Part shown: one piece after another, positions 15,802 to 24,514 of the stretch
Position numbering within the stretch: position 1 is the stretch's first letter
Layout: every line of letters starts with the position of its first letter
NCBI GenBank assembly: GCA_051859505.1
Contig: JBHYFN010000043.1
Location: forward strand, 1-31,123
Direction: 5' to 3'
Source: JAFIEN01 sp051859505
GTDB lineage: Bacteria > Pseudomonadota > Alphaproteobacteria > Rhodobacterales > Rhodobacteraceae
DNA length: 31,123 nt
Notes under the pieces: model-generated
What the model was told of the DNA's origin: nothing
The model's input: only the letters and a program-made list of their open reading frames with translations
Database searches by the model: none
Translations under genes and position numbers: made by a program

Positions 15802-17622
15802 ATGGACCGAAACCAGCAGTTCCACATCTGGTATTTCGTTGCCGCCTTTCTGGCGCTGCTTCTGGTGCAGTCGTGGTTCTCGCAGGCCTCGGTGACGGAG
15901 CGCATCCCCTACAGCACCTTCCTCGAGCATCTGGAATCGGGCCGCGTCGCCTCGGTCACCGTGCGGCCCGAGCAGATCGAAGGGCGCTACCGCGACCCGA
16001 TCGACGGCAATACGCATTTCATCACCAATATCGTGCCCGGCGACCTGACAGACCGGCTCGAGGCGTCGGGGGCCGAATTCGACGGCACGGTGCAGAACAC
16101 CTTTCTGGCGACGCTTCTGTCCTGGGTGGTGCCGGTTCTGCTGATCTTTGCGCTGTGGAGTTTCGTCCTGCGCCGGGTGATCGAGAGGCAGGGCATGGGC
16201 GGGATGATGAATGTCGGCAAATCCCGCGCCAAGGTCTATGTCGAGAAGAACACCGGCGTCACCTTCAACGATGTGGCCGGCGTGGACGAAGCCAAGGCCG
16301 AGCTGAAAGAGATCGTCGATTTCCTGAAAGAGCCCGACCGTTTCGGCCGCCTTGGCGCGCGCATTCCCAAGGGCATCCTGCTGACCGGCCCGCCCGGCAC
16401 CGGCAAGACGCTGTTTGCCCGCGCGGTGGCGGGCGAGGCGGGGGTGCCGTTCTTCTCGATCTCGGGGTCGGAATTCGTCGAGATGTTCGTGGGCGTCGGT
16501 GCCGCCCGCGTCCGCGACCTCTTTGATCAGGCGCGCAAGGCCGCACCCTGCATCATCTTCATCGACGAGCTGGACGCGATGGGCCGCCGCCGCAGCGTGG
16601 GTGGCTTCGGCGGCGGGCATGACGAGAAGGAACAGACCCTCAACCAGCTTCTGGCCGAGCTGGACGGGTTCGATCCGCGCGACGGGATCGTGCTTCTGGC
16701 CGCGACCAACCGGCCCGAGATCCTGGACCCCGCCTTGATGCGCGCGGGCCGGTTCGACCGGCAGATCGTGGTGGACCGGCCCGACAAGGTGGGCCGCGCC
16801 GCGATCCTGCGGGTGCATCTGCGCAAGATCGCGGTCGACAACGCGCTGGATGTGGATGCGGTGGCGGGGCTGACGCCGGGCTTCACCGGGGCGGAGCTGG
16901 CCAATCTGGTGAACGAGGCCGCGATCCATGCCACGCGGCGCGGGGCCGAGCAGGTGGCGATGGAGGACATCACCTCTGCCCTCGAACGGGTCGTGGCGGG
17001 GATGGAGCGCAAGGGCCGCCTCCTGAACCCGAAAGAGCGCGAGACGGTGGCCTGGCACGAGATGGGCCATGCGCTGGCCGCGGCGCAGCTTCCGGGGGCG
17101 GATCCTGTCCACAAGGTCTCGATCATCCCGCGCACCATCGGGGCCTTGGGCTATACGATGACGCGGCCGACCGAGGACCGGTTCCTGATCACCCGGTCGG
17201 AACTGGAAAACCGGATGGTCATGCTGCTGGCAGGCCGCGCGGCCGAAGCGATCCGCTTTGGCGAGGTGTCGACCGGGGCGGCGGATGATCTGGTCCGCGC
17301 CACCGATATCGCCCGGCAGATCGTGACGCGATTCGGCATGGACGAAACCCTGGGCCAGGCCGTGCTGGAGCAGGACCGCGGCGGCTTTCTGGGCGAAGAC
17401 CGGATGAGCTTTACCCCCCGCGACCATTCCGAGGCGACGGCGCGCGAGGTGGATCTTGCCGTGCGCGGGCTTCTGGACACGGCCTATGAACGCGCGCAGG
17501 CCCTGCTGCAGGCGCACCGCAAGGATCTTGATGCCGGGGCGAAACTGCTGCTCGAGCGCGAGACGATCACCCCCGCGGATTTCCCGCCGCTGCGCTCTGC
17601 CCGGGATCGGGATGCGGCATGA
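15802..17622 (+). CDS. ftsH: second FtsH-type membrane AAA+ zinc protease
   Basis: 606 residues with the full FtsH layout: TM helix 1 (about 9-25), a periplasmic domain, TM helix 2 (about 104-126), Walker A GPPGTGKT (196-203), Walker B IIFIDE (251-256), arginine-finger region LMRAGRFDR (312-320) and the zinc site HEMGH (419-423), where most FtsH proteins have HEAGH. It degrades membrane and short-lived cytosolic proteins using ATP. CGGGGAGAG lies just before the ATG. Its position next to bfd and bfr suggests a specialised second copy, perhaps linked to iron or stress, rather than the housekeeping FtsH. It lacks the long C-terminal tail of many FtsH proteins. Confidence 0.88.
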   Translation: MDRNQQFHIWYFVAAFLALLLVQSWFSQASVTERIPYSTFLEHLESGRVASVTVRPEQIEGRYRDPIDGNTHFITNIVPGDLTDRLEASGAEFDGTVQNTFLATLLSWVVPVLLIFALWSFVLRRVIERQGMGGMMNVGKSRAKVYVEKNTGVTFNDVAGVDEAKAELKEIVDFLKEPDRFGRLGARIPKGILLTGPPGTGKTLFARAVAGEAGVPFFSISGSEFVEMFVGVGAARVRDLFDQARKAAPCIIFIDELDAMGRRRSVGGFGGGHDEKEQTLNQLLAELDGFDPRDGIVLLAATNRPEILDPALMRAGRFDRQIVVDRPDKVGRAAILRVHLRKIAVDNALDVDAVAGLTPGFTGAELANLVNEAAIHATRRGAEQVAMEDITSALERVVAGMERKGRLLNPKERETVAWHEMGHALAAAQLPGADPVHKVSIIPRTIGALGYTMTRPTEDRFLITRSELENRMVMLLAGRAAEAIRFGEVSTGAADDLVRATDIARQIVTRFGMDETLGQAVLEQDRGGFLGEDRMSFTPRDHSEATAREVDLAVRGLLDTAYERAQALLQAHRKDLDAGAKLLLERETITPADFPPLRSARDRDAA

Positions 17623-17653
17623 GGGCGGGGCGAATGGTCGCGGGGCGGCAATT

Positions 17654-17700
17654 CCTGACAGCTCCGGTCGGAATTGACATGCCCGAGTTCTTCTGTCAGG
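17654..17700. promoter_or_regulatory. inverted repeat and promoter-like elements before bfd
   Basis: CCTGACAG (17654-17661) and CTGTCAGG (17693-17700) are exact reverse complements 31 nt apart. Between them lies TTGACA (17674-17679), a -35-like hexamer, without a convincing -10. The repeated TGACA/TGTCA units suggest a regulator site; no match to the Irr or RirA motifs was clear. Confidence 0.35.
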
Positions 17701-17749
17701 TATTGCCGTCATGGGAGCGCCCGCTCTCACTTCCGCCGAGGCGCTGCCC

Positions 17750-17986
17750 ATGATCGTCTGCCACTGCCAGAACATCGCGGATCACGAGATCAACGCCGCC
17801 ATCGACTGGATGCGCGCCGCCGATGGCGACACGATCATCACGCCGGGCAAGATCTATCGCGCCCTTGGCAAGACCGCCGATTGCGGCGGCTGCATGACAC
17901 TGTTCCTTGCCACGATGCGGCGGAACGATAATCTGGAAGTCCCCATCCAGCTGCGCAACCTCCGGGCCGCGGCCAAGACAGGATAA
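17750..17986 (+). CDS. bfd: bacterioferritin-associated ferredoxin (Bfd-like)
   Basis: A 78-residue [2Fe-2S] protein. The cysteines are in CHC at residues 4-6 and in DCGGC about 35 residues later, matching Bfd. Bfd donates electrons to bacterioferritin heme to release stored iron as Fe(II). Family members normally begin MIVCHC, so ATG 17750 is chosen; an in-frame ATG at 17711 would add 13 residues. The bfr gene begins 5 nt after the stop, which gives the expected partner and supports the call. Confidence 0.9.
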   Translation: MIVCHCQNIADHEINAAIDWMRAADGDTIITPGKIYRALGKTADCGGCMTLFLATMRRNDNLEVPIQLRNLRAAAKTG

Positions 17987-17991
17987 GACAT

Positions 17992-18477
17992 ATGAAAGGC
18001 GACCCGAAGGTCATCGACTATCTCAACCGTGCGATCCGCTCCGAGCTGACGGCCGTCAGCCAGTACTGGGTGCATTACCGGCTTCAGGAGGACTGGGGCC
18101 TGGGCGCCATGGCCCGCAAGAGCCGCGCCGAAAGCATCGAGGAGATGCACCATGCCGACAAGTTCATCGCGCGGGTGATCTTCCTTGAAGGCCATCCCAA
18201 CCTGCAGAAGCTTGATCCGCTGCGCATCGGCCAGACCCCGCGCGAGTCGCTGGAATGCGATCTGGCGGCCGAGCATGAGGCGCGCGCGCTTTACAAGGAG
18301 GCGCGGGATTACTGCAGGGAGGTGGGCGATTACGTCAGCATGAAGATGTTTGAAGAGGTCATGGCCGACGAGGAGGGCCATATCGACTTTCTCGAGACCC
18401 AGCTCGACCTGCACGACAAGCTGGGCGCCGAGCGCTATGCCCTGCTGAACGCGTCAAAGGCGGACGAGGCGGAATAG
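17992..18477 (+). CDS. bfr: bacterioferritin
   Basis: A 161-residue bacterioferritin, a heme-containing 24-mer for iron storage. All diiron ferroxidase ligands are present: Glu18, Glu51, His54, Glu94, Glu127 and His130, together with Met52, the heme ligand at the subunit interface. AGGA lies 8 nt before the ATG, and the gene is coupled to bfd. Length and motif spacing match the family. Transcription in this group of organisms is commonly iron-responsive, but no operator was recognised here. Confidence 0.95.
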   Translation: MKGDPKVIDYLNRAIRSELTAVSQYWVHYRLQEDWGLGAMARKSRAESIEEMHHADKFIARVIFLEGHPNLQKLDPLRIGQTPRESLECDLAAEHEARALYKEARDYCREVGDYVSMKMFEEVMADEEGHIDFLETQLDLHDKLGAERYALLNASKADEAE

Positions 18478-18479
18478 CC

Positions 18480-18501
18480 GCCAGCCGGACTGCCAGCCGG
18501 A
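18480..18501. repeat. two tandem copies of GCCAGCCGGA
   Basis: GCCAGCCGGA occurs at 18480-18489 and again at 18492-18501, directly after the bfr stop. It may be a trivial duplication in the short spacer. Confidence 0.5.
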
Positions 18502-18506
18502 ATGAC

Positions 18507-18536
18507 GACGCGGTGCCCTCCCGGGGGCGCCGCGTC
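18507..18536. terminator. GC-rich hairpin between convergent bfr and the importer operon
   Basis: GACGCGG (18507-18513) pairs with CCGCGTC (18530-18536), extended inward by GCCC with GGGC, about 12 bp with a 6-nt loop. It lies midway between converging genes, a natural place for a bidirectional terminator. There is no T-tract. Confidence 0.55.
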
Positions 18537-18547
18537 ACCCCCGCGCC

Positions 18548-19426
18548 TCAGGCCGCCAGCGGCCCCTTGCGGCGGGAAATCACCACCAGCATCAGGATCG
18601 TCACCACGTAGGGCAGGCTGGTCAGAAGCTGCGACGGCAGGTTCACGCCCGTCGCCTGCGCCATGAGCTCGCCCAGCGACAGGACGCCGAACAGAAGCGC
18701 GCCAAAGGCGATGCGCCCGGTCTTCCAGGTGCCGAAGACTACGAGCGCCAGCGCGATCCAGCCGCGCCCGGCGATCATCCCGTCGGCCCAGAGCGGCGTA
18801 TAGACGGTCGAGGCATAGGCCCCGCCCAGCCCCGCCATCGCACCGCCGAAGCCCACCGCCGCAAAGCGGATCGCCGCGACGTTATAGCCGATCGCGCGGG
18901 CGACCGAGGCATTCTCGCCCACCGCCTGAATGACAAGGCCGGGCTTGGTCCGGGTCAGCACATATCCCAGTGCGATGGTGAAGGGGATCGCCAGCCAGAC
19001 GAGGATGTCCTGCGTCAGAAGCGTGGGCCCGACCAGAGGTATCTGCGACAGGCCGGGCAGGCCCAGCTTGGGCAGGCCGGTGATGGTCAGGCTCTCGAAG
19101 CTCTTGCCGAACAGCGCCGAAAGGCCAAGGCCCAGCACGCTGAGCGCAAGGCCCGCCGCCACCTCGTTGACACGCAGGGTGATGACCAGCACGGCAAAGA
19201 CCATCGACAGCGCCATGCCGGCGAAGGCGCCGCCCATGAAACCAAGGCTGTGGCTGCCCGTCTGATAGACAAGGATGAAGGCCACCGCTGCGCCGATGGC
19301 CATCATCCCCTCGATCCCGAGGTTCAGAAGGCCGGTCTTTTCCACCACCATCTCGCCCAAAGCCGCCAGCAGCAGGGGCAGGGCGGCGGCAAGGGTGCCG
19401 GCCAGTAGGAAGGCCAGGATGCTCAT
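18548..19426 (-). CDS. ABC transporter permease, BMP/nucleoside-type (second permease)
   Basis: A 292-residue membrane protein with about 8-9 hydrophobic helices and the branched-chain/ribose permease signature (EKTGLLNLGIEGMMAIGA, GENASVARAIGYNV, GFGGAMAGLGGAY). It matches the second permease of importers with Bmp/PnrA-type binding proteins, which move nucleosides, purines and related compounds. Its ATG overlaps the first permease stop (ATGA). It is the last gene of the eight-gene operon, followed by a hairpin at 18507-18536. The exact substrate cannot be read from this protein. Confidence 0.9.
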   Translation of the reverse strand: MSILAFLLAGTLAAALPLLLAALGEMVVEKTGLLNLGIEGMMAIGAAVAFILVYQTGSHSLGFMGGAFAGMALSMVFAVLVITLRVNEVAAGLALSVLGLGLSALFGKSFESLTITGLPKLGLPGLSQIPLVGPTLLTQDILVWLAIPFTIALGYVLTRTKPGLVIQAVGENASVARAIGYNVAAIRFAAVGFGGAMAGLGGAYASTVYTPLWADGMIAGRGWIALALVVFGTWKTGRIAFGALLFGVLSLGELMAQATGVNLPSQLLTSLPYVVTILMLVVISRRKGPLAA

Positions 19427-20499
19427 GCCTGCACCGCCGCGCGGGGCGCGCGTTCGATGCGGTAGCGGATGAAGGTCAGGCAGATCAGGTAGAAGACCAG
19501 CAGCATCCCCTGAAACACCTGCGTTGCCGCGACCGGCAACCCGGCCGAGACGGTCGCCGCATCGCCGCCGATATAGACGACCGAGATCAGAAAGGCCGAG
19601 GCGACGATCCCGATCGGGTTCAGCCCGCCGACATAGGCCACGATGATCGCCGCATAGCCATAGCCCGACGCGACCGAGCGTTGCAGCTGCCCCATCGGCC
19701 CCGCCACCTCGGACGCGCCCGCAATGCCCGCCGCCAGCCCGCCGACGGCCAGGCTGATCCAGACGGCGCGGCGCTTGTCGAACCCGGCATAGGTGGCCGC
19801 ACGCGGCGCCATGCCGCCGACCTGAAGCTGGTAGCCCTGGAAATGGTGGCGCATCAGGATCCAGGCCAGCACGCTCGCCACAAGCGCGAAGTAGAGCGAC
19901 ACGTTGGTCCGCGCGCCGGCAAAGAGCGTGGGCAGGATCGCGTCCAGCGGGAACATCACCGACTGGGGGAAGTTGAAGCCCATCGGATCCTTCCAGGGGC
20001 CCAGCAGCAGGTAGTTCAGGATCTGGATCGCGATCAGGCTCATCATCAGGGTGACGAGGATTTCCGAGGCGCCGAACCGCGTCCGCAGCCCCGCGGCGAT
20101 CAGCGCATAGGCCATGCCCCCCAGCGCGCCCATCACGACCATCAGGGGCCACATGAAGGGCACGCCGCCCATCGGATACCAGACCGGCAGCGCCGAGGCG
20201 CAGATCGCGCCGATGATGAACTGCCCCTCGGCCCCGATGTTGAAGACATTGGCGCGAAACCCGATCGCCAGCCCCTGCGCGATGATCAGGAGGGGGGCCA
20301 TCTTCAGCAGCACCTCGGTGAAGGAATACCAGCTGAGGAAGGGCCGCAGCAGCAGCGCATGGAGCGCCGTGCCCGCCGGTTTGCCAAGGGCCGCGAAGAG
20401 GATCAGGCTGGCAAGGCAGGTCAGCCCCAGCGCGATGAAGGGCGCGGCCAGCATCATGGGGCGCGAGGCACGCTCGCGCGCGACGATACGATATCTCAT
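19423..20499 (-). CDS. ABC transporter permease, BMP/nucleoside-type (first permease)
   Basis: A 358-residue permease with about 9-10 hydrophobic segments. FRANVFNIGAEGQFIIGAI, FGASEILVTLMMS and VAYVGGLNPIGI are the usual signature regions of the larger permease in BMP-type importers. The basic N-terminus before the first helix predicts a cytoplasmic N-terminus. It overlaps the ATPase gene and the second permease by 4 nt each, so the three membrane-complex genes are translationally coupled. Confidence 0.9.
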   Translation of the reverse strand: MRYRIVARERASRPMMLAAPFIALGLTCLASLILFAALGKPAGTALHALLLRPFLSWYSFTEVLLKMAPLLIIAQGLAIGFRANVFNIGAEGQFIIGAICASALPVWYPMGGVPFMWPLMVVMGALGGMAYALIAAGLRTRFGASEILVTLMMSLIAIQILNYLLLGPWKDPMGFNFPQSVMFPLDAILPTLFAGARTNVSLYFALVASVLAWILMRHHFQGYQLQVGGMAPRAATYAGFDKRRAVWISLAVGGLAAGIAGASEVAGPMGQLQRSVASGYGYAAIIVAYVGGLNPIGIVASAFLISVVYIGGDAATVSAGLPVAATQVFQGMLLVFYLICLTFIRYRIERAPRAAVQA

Positions 20500-22010
20500 G
20501 CAGCGTTCCCTTCGGCCGTTCCGGTCATCAGCGTGCCGATCTGGGCCGCAGTGGTGACATGCGGATCGCGCGGGCCGGAGAGGTGGCCGGCATGCAGGAC
20601 GTGCAGCACGTCACAGATCTCGAACAGTTCCTCGAGTTCCTCGGAAATCACGAGGATCGCCGTGCCCTGATCGCGCATCGCGATCAGGCGGCGGCGGATC
20701 GCCGTGGCCGCGCCGATATCGACGCCCCATGTGGGTTGCGACACGAGCATCACCTTGGGCGCCAGCATGATCTCGCGCCCCAGCATGAATTTCTGCAGGT
20801 TGCCGCCCGAGAGGTTGCCCGCCTCGACATCGGGCCCGGCGGTGCGCACGTCGAATTCCTCGATGATGCGCCGGGTCAGCGCGCGTTCCGCCGCCCGCCG
20901 GATGAAGCCGCGCCGGACAAGGCCGGTCCCATGCGCCGTCAGAAGGGTGTTGTCGGCAAGGCTCATCCGGGGCACGGCGCCGCGCCCCAGTCGCTCCTCG
21001 GGGATGAAGGCGAAACCCAGCCTGCGCCGCCCCCCCGCCGACAGCCGCCCCGCCGGTTTGCCCATCAGCGTGATCGCGGCCGGATCGTTGACCGTCACCT
21101 CGCCCGAGATGGCGGCGGCAAGTTCCGCCTGTCCGTTGCCCGATATCCCCGCGATGCCGACGATCTGCCCCGATTTCACCGACAGCGAGATATCGTGCAG
21201 CGCGGTGCCAAAGCGGGTCTGGCTGGGCAGGCTCAGGCGGTTCAGGACCAGCCGGTCCTCGGCCACGCGGTGGGTGGTGTCGGCGTTGATCTTGGGGATC
21301 TCGCGGCCGATCATCATCCGGGCAAGCTCGCTCTTGTCATGCTCGCGCGGGTCGACACGGGCGGTCACGCGACCGGCGCGCAGGATGGTGGCGGTGTCGC
21401 ACAGCTCGCGCACCTCGCCCAGCTTGTGGCTGATGAAAAGGATCGCCATCCCCTTGGCCTGCAGGCTGCGGAGCGTTTCGAACAGAAGCGCCACGCTTTG
21501 CGGCGGCAGGACGGAAGTGGGCTCGTCCAGGATCAGAAGCTTCGGCTCCAGCAGCAGGCAGCGGATGATCTCGACCCGCTGCCGTTCGCCCACCGACAGG
21601 GTATGGACCATCGCATCGGGATCGACCGACAGGCCGAAGGTCGTGCCAAGCTCGCGGATGCGGGCGGCAAGCTCGGCCCGCGTGCCCGGCACGAGAAGCG
21701 AGACGTTCTGCACCACGCTCAGCGTCTCGAACAGCGAGAAATGCTGGAACACCATGCCGATGCCCAGCTTCTGCGCCTCGCCGGGGCTGTTGAGGACGAC
21801 CGGCGCGCCGTTCCAGGCGATCTCGCCCGCATCGGGGGTTTCCACCCCGTAGATCAGCTTCATCAGGGTGGATTTGCCCGCGCCGTTTTCCCCCAAGACC
21901 GCATGGATCGACCCCGCCTCGACGGTGAGGTCGATCTCGGCATTGGCCTGCACCTTGCCATAGCGTTTCGACACGCCATGCAGGGACAGGAGCGCGGGCA
22001 TTTCCGTCAT
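20496..22010 (-). CDS. ABC transporter ATPase with two nucleotide-binding domains (BMP-type importer)
   Basis: A 504-residue RbsA-like double ATPase. The first domain has Walker A GENGAGKS (40-47), signature LSVGERQRVEI and Walker B LLILDEPTSVL. The second domain has a degenerate P-loop (GISGNGQAE) and signature LSGGNLQKFM, as is usual in this subfamily, where only one site is fully active. It powers import by the two following permeases. The start at 22010 gives MTEMPALL; a second ATG nine bases downstream is also possible. Confidence 0.92.
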   Translation of the reverse strand: MTEMPALLSLHGVSKRYGKVQANAEIDLTVEAGSIHAVLGENGAGKSTLMKLIYGVETPDAGEIAWNGAPVVLNSPGEAQKLGIGMVFQHFSLFETLSVVQNVSLLVPGTRAELAARIRELGTTFGLSVDPDAMVHTLSVGERQRVEIIRCLLLEPKLLILDEPTSVLPPQSVALLFETLRSLQAKGMAILFISHKLGEVRELCDTATILRAGRVTARVDPREHDKSELARMMIGREIPKINADTTHRVAEDRLVLNRLSLPSQTRFGTALHDISLSVKSGQIVGIAGISGNGQAELAAAISGEVTVNDPAAITLMGKPAGRLSAGGRRRLGFAFIPEERLGRGAVPRMSLADNTLLTAHGTGLVRRGFIRRAAERALTRRIIEEFDVRTAGPDVEAGNLSGGNLQKFMLGREIMLAPKVMLVSQPTWGVDIGAATAIRRRLIAMRDQGTAILVISEELEELFEICDVLHVLHAGHLSGPRDPHVTTAAQIGTLMTGTAEGNAA

Positions 22011-22024
22011 CGGACCCCGGTGCC

Positions 22025-23116
22025 TCAGTTCGGCAGAGGCGAGGTCACGCCCTCGACATGCCAGTCCTTGCTCAGGATCTCGGCATCCGTCATCGCCACG
22101 CCGTCGGCGTAACGCTCGGTCCCGTTCTGGTCGATCAGCGGGCCCTGGAAGACGGTGAAGCTGCCATCCGCGATCGCCGCCTGCCGCGCGGTGATCTGCT
22201 CCACCATCTCGGCGGGAATGTCGGCGTTCCAGTCGGCGGTGTAGACCACGTCATCCTCGACCCCGAGCCAGTAGTTGGCGCCTTCGAAGCTGCCCGCGAC
22301 ATGGGCATCGACCTTGGCCTTGAAGAAGGGGCCCCAGTCGGTGCCGACCACGCCAAGGTATTTCGTCGGCGCATAGGCCGCCATGGAGGAGTTGAGGTTG
22401 TAGACATAGACCCCCGCCTCTTCGGCGACCGAGATGACCGAGGGCGTGTCCTGCGCGTTCGAGAAGATCACGTCGCAATCCTGCGAGATCAGCGCGCGGG
22501 TCGCGTCCTGTTCGCTGGCCGGGTTGAACCACGAGTTCACCCAGACGACGCGCATGGTGATTTCGGGATCGACCGACCGCGCGCCCAGCATGAAGGCGTT
22601 GATCGAGGTGATCAGTTCGGGGATGGCGAAGGCGCCGACGCAGCCCAGAACCTTGGTCTTGGTCAGCGATGCGGCGGCCATGCCCATCAGATAGGTGCCC
22701 TGCCAGTATTTCGCAGTGAAGGGGGCGAAGTTGGGTTCCACCATGAAGCCCGAGGCATGGATGATCGACACATCCGGGTTGCGCCGGGCGATCTGGATGC
22801 CGCCGTTCTGATAGCCGAAGGACCCCAGAAGCAGCACCTTGTTGCCCTCGGCCACGAGGTTGTTGGCGATGCGGTCGGCGTCGGGGCCTTCCATGATATT
22901 CTCGAGCACGGTCACTTCGAGGCCGTCGCCATAAGCCTCTTTCACCGTGTTCACCCCGGCCATGAGCGCATGGGACCAGCCCACATCGGCGATGGGCGAG
23001 GGCAGCACGACGCCCATCTTCAGCACGTCCTGCGCGCGCGCGATCATCGGCACGGAAAGGGCGGTGCCCGTCGCAAGGGTGGATTTGAGGAAACTCCGGC
23101 GGGTGGTCTGGGTCAT
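22025..23116 (-). CDS. BMP/PnrA-family substrate-binding protein with Tat-type signal
   Basis: A 363-residue binding protein. The N-terminus TTRRSFLKSTLATGTA is a twin-arginine signal with a likely cleavage after ARA near residue 28. The mature part follows the Bmp/PnrA pattern (GWSHALMAG, LGSFGYQNGG, VGAFAIPELITSINAF, NAQDTPSVI). There is no lipobox Cys, so it is predicted to be a soluble periplasmic protein. Characterised relatives bind purine nucleosides or bases. It lies 12 nt after the amidohydrolase and 14 nt before the ATPase, with AAGGA before the ATG. Confidence 0.9.
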   Translation of the reverse strand: MTQTTRRSFLKSTLATGTALSVPMIARAQDVLKMGVVLPSPIADVGWSHALMAGVNTVKEAYGDGLEVTVLENIMEGPDADRIANNLVAEGNKVLLLGSFGYQNGGIQIARRNPDVSIIHASGFMVEPNFAPFTAKYWQGTYLMGMAAASLTKTKVLGCVGAFAIPELITSINAFMLGARSVDPEITMRVVWVNSWFNPASEQDATRALISQDCDVIFSNAQDTPSVISVAEEAGVYVYNLNSSMAAYAPTKYLGVVGTDWGPFFKAKVDAHVAGSFEGANYWLGVEDDVVYTADWNADIPAEMVEQITARQAAIADGSFTVFQGPLIDQNGTERYADGVAMTDAEILSKDWHVEGVTSPLPN

Positions 23117-23128
23117 GGCAGCTGTCCT

Positions 23129-24514
23129 TCAGGCTGTGAGGGGAGGGGAATTTTCAGGGAGTATCGTGTGCAGCACGGCCTCGGCCTCGGCAAAGAGGCG
23201 GGATTCGTCAAGGCCGGGGAATTCGCCTTTGCGCCAGACCACGCGGCCGTTGACCATCGTGAGGTCCACCGGCGCGCCCACGCCCACCTTGGGGATCAGG
23301 CTGACGGGGTCATGCCGCGTGCCGACATAGTCAAGGCGGCGGGTGTCGATGGCGAAAAGGTCGGCCGCCATGCCGGGGGCCAGCGTGCCGATATCCGCCC
23401 GCCCCAGAAGCGAGGCGCCGCCGCGCGTGGCATAGTCGAGGAAGGCCCCCGGCACCGGCACCGGATCGGCGCGGGTCGAGGCGACGAGGCATTGCAGCAT
23501 ATAGGCGGAATGGACCGCGTGCATGAGGTTGGAATTGTCGTTCGACGCCGCGCCATCGGCGCCCAGCCCGATGCGCAGGCCAAGCGCGTGCATCGCCGGG
23601 ATATCCGTCACCTCGGCGCCGACCAGATAGACCGGCTCGGGGCAATGCGACAGACCCGTGCCGCTGGCCGCCATCCGGGCCAGTTCCGCCCGGGTCAGCT
23701 CCCAGCCATGGGCATAGAAGGTGTCGGGGCCGGCGAAGCCCAACTCCTCGCAATAGTCCACGGTGCGCATGCCGTGGACCTGTTCGATCACCGGGCTTTC
23801 GCCTTCGCCGACATGGCTGTGCAGCAGCACGCCCTTGTCGCGGGCAAGGCGGACGGATTCCACGAAAGTCTCGCGGTAGCAGTTGACCGGCTGGCAGGGC
23901 GCGACCACGACCTGCCGCATCGAGAAGGGGGCGGGGTCGTGGAAGGCGTCGATCACCCGGGCGCAATCGGCGATGAATTCCTCGGTCGACTCCAGCATCT
24001 CGTCGGGGATGGTGGAGCCTTCGGATTTCGGCAGCGTATTGCCGCCGCGCCCGGCGTGGAAGCGGATGCCCATCAGCTCGGCCGCCTCGAACTGGCGGTC
24101 GATGATGCGGGTGCCGGCGTGGCGGGGGAAGCAATACTGGTGGTCGAAGGCGGTGGTGCAGCCGTGCTTGAGAAGCTCGGCCATGGCCACGACCGAGGAA
24201 TGGTAGAAGCAATCCTCGGTCAGGCGGGAAAAGACCGGATAGATCAGGTCCAGCCATTCGATGACGGAGACCTTCGTCCAGTCCAGCTCGGCCCGGTTGC
24301 GCACGAAGCACTGGAAGAAGTGGTGATGCGTGTTGACGAGGCCGGGGTAGATGAAATGGCCGGTGGCGTCGATCACCTCGGCGCCCTGCGCCTGCGCGCT
24401 CAGGTCGGGGCCGATGGCCTTGATGGCGGGGCCGTCGATCAGGAGGTCATGGTCGCGCAGCACCGGATCGGTGGCCGAGGTGACGATCGCCGCGCAGGAT
24501 TTCATCAGGATCAC
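23129..24514 (-). CDS. COG0402 amidohydrolase (8-oxoguanine/guanine/triazine deaminase group)
   Basis: A 461-residue metal-dependent hydrolase of the AtzA/TrzN/8-oxoguanine deaminase group. Metal and catalytic residues are visible in order: NTHHHFFQ (about 60-67), HSHVGEGES, YAHGWELT and LGADGAASND. Members deaminate or dechlorinate N-heterocycles (guanine, 8-oxoguanine, isoguanine, s-triazines). GTG 24514 overlaps the GST stop as GTGA; an ATG at 24505 is an alternative. In the operon with a purine-type importer and a demethylase-like system, a deaminase for an imported N-methylated purine is the best guess. The substrate is inferred. Confidence 0.9.
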   Translation of the reverse strand: MILMKSCAAIVTSATDPVLRDHDLLIDGPAIKAIGPDLSAQAQGAEVIDATGHFIYPGLVNTHHHFFQCFVRNRAELDWTKVSVIEWLDLIYPVFSRLTEDCFYHSSVVAMAELLKHGCTTAFDHQYCFPRHAGTRIIDRQFEAAELMGIRFHAGRGGNTLPKSEGSTIPDEMLESTEEFIADCARVIDAFHDPAPFSMRQVVVAPCQPVNCYRETFVESVRLARDKGVLLHSHVGEGESPVIEQVHGMRTVDYCEELGFAGPDTFYAHGWELTRAELARMAASGTGLSHCPEPVYLVGAEVTDIPAMHALGLRIGLGADGAASNDNSNLMHAVHSAYMLQCLVASTRADPVPVPGAFLDYATRGGASLLGRADIGTLAPGMAADLFAIDTRRLDYVGTRHDPVSLIPKVGVGAPVDLTMVNGRVVWRKGEFPGLDESRLFAEAEAVLHTILPENSPPLTA

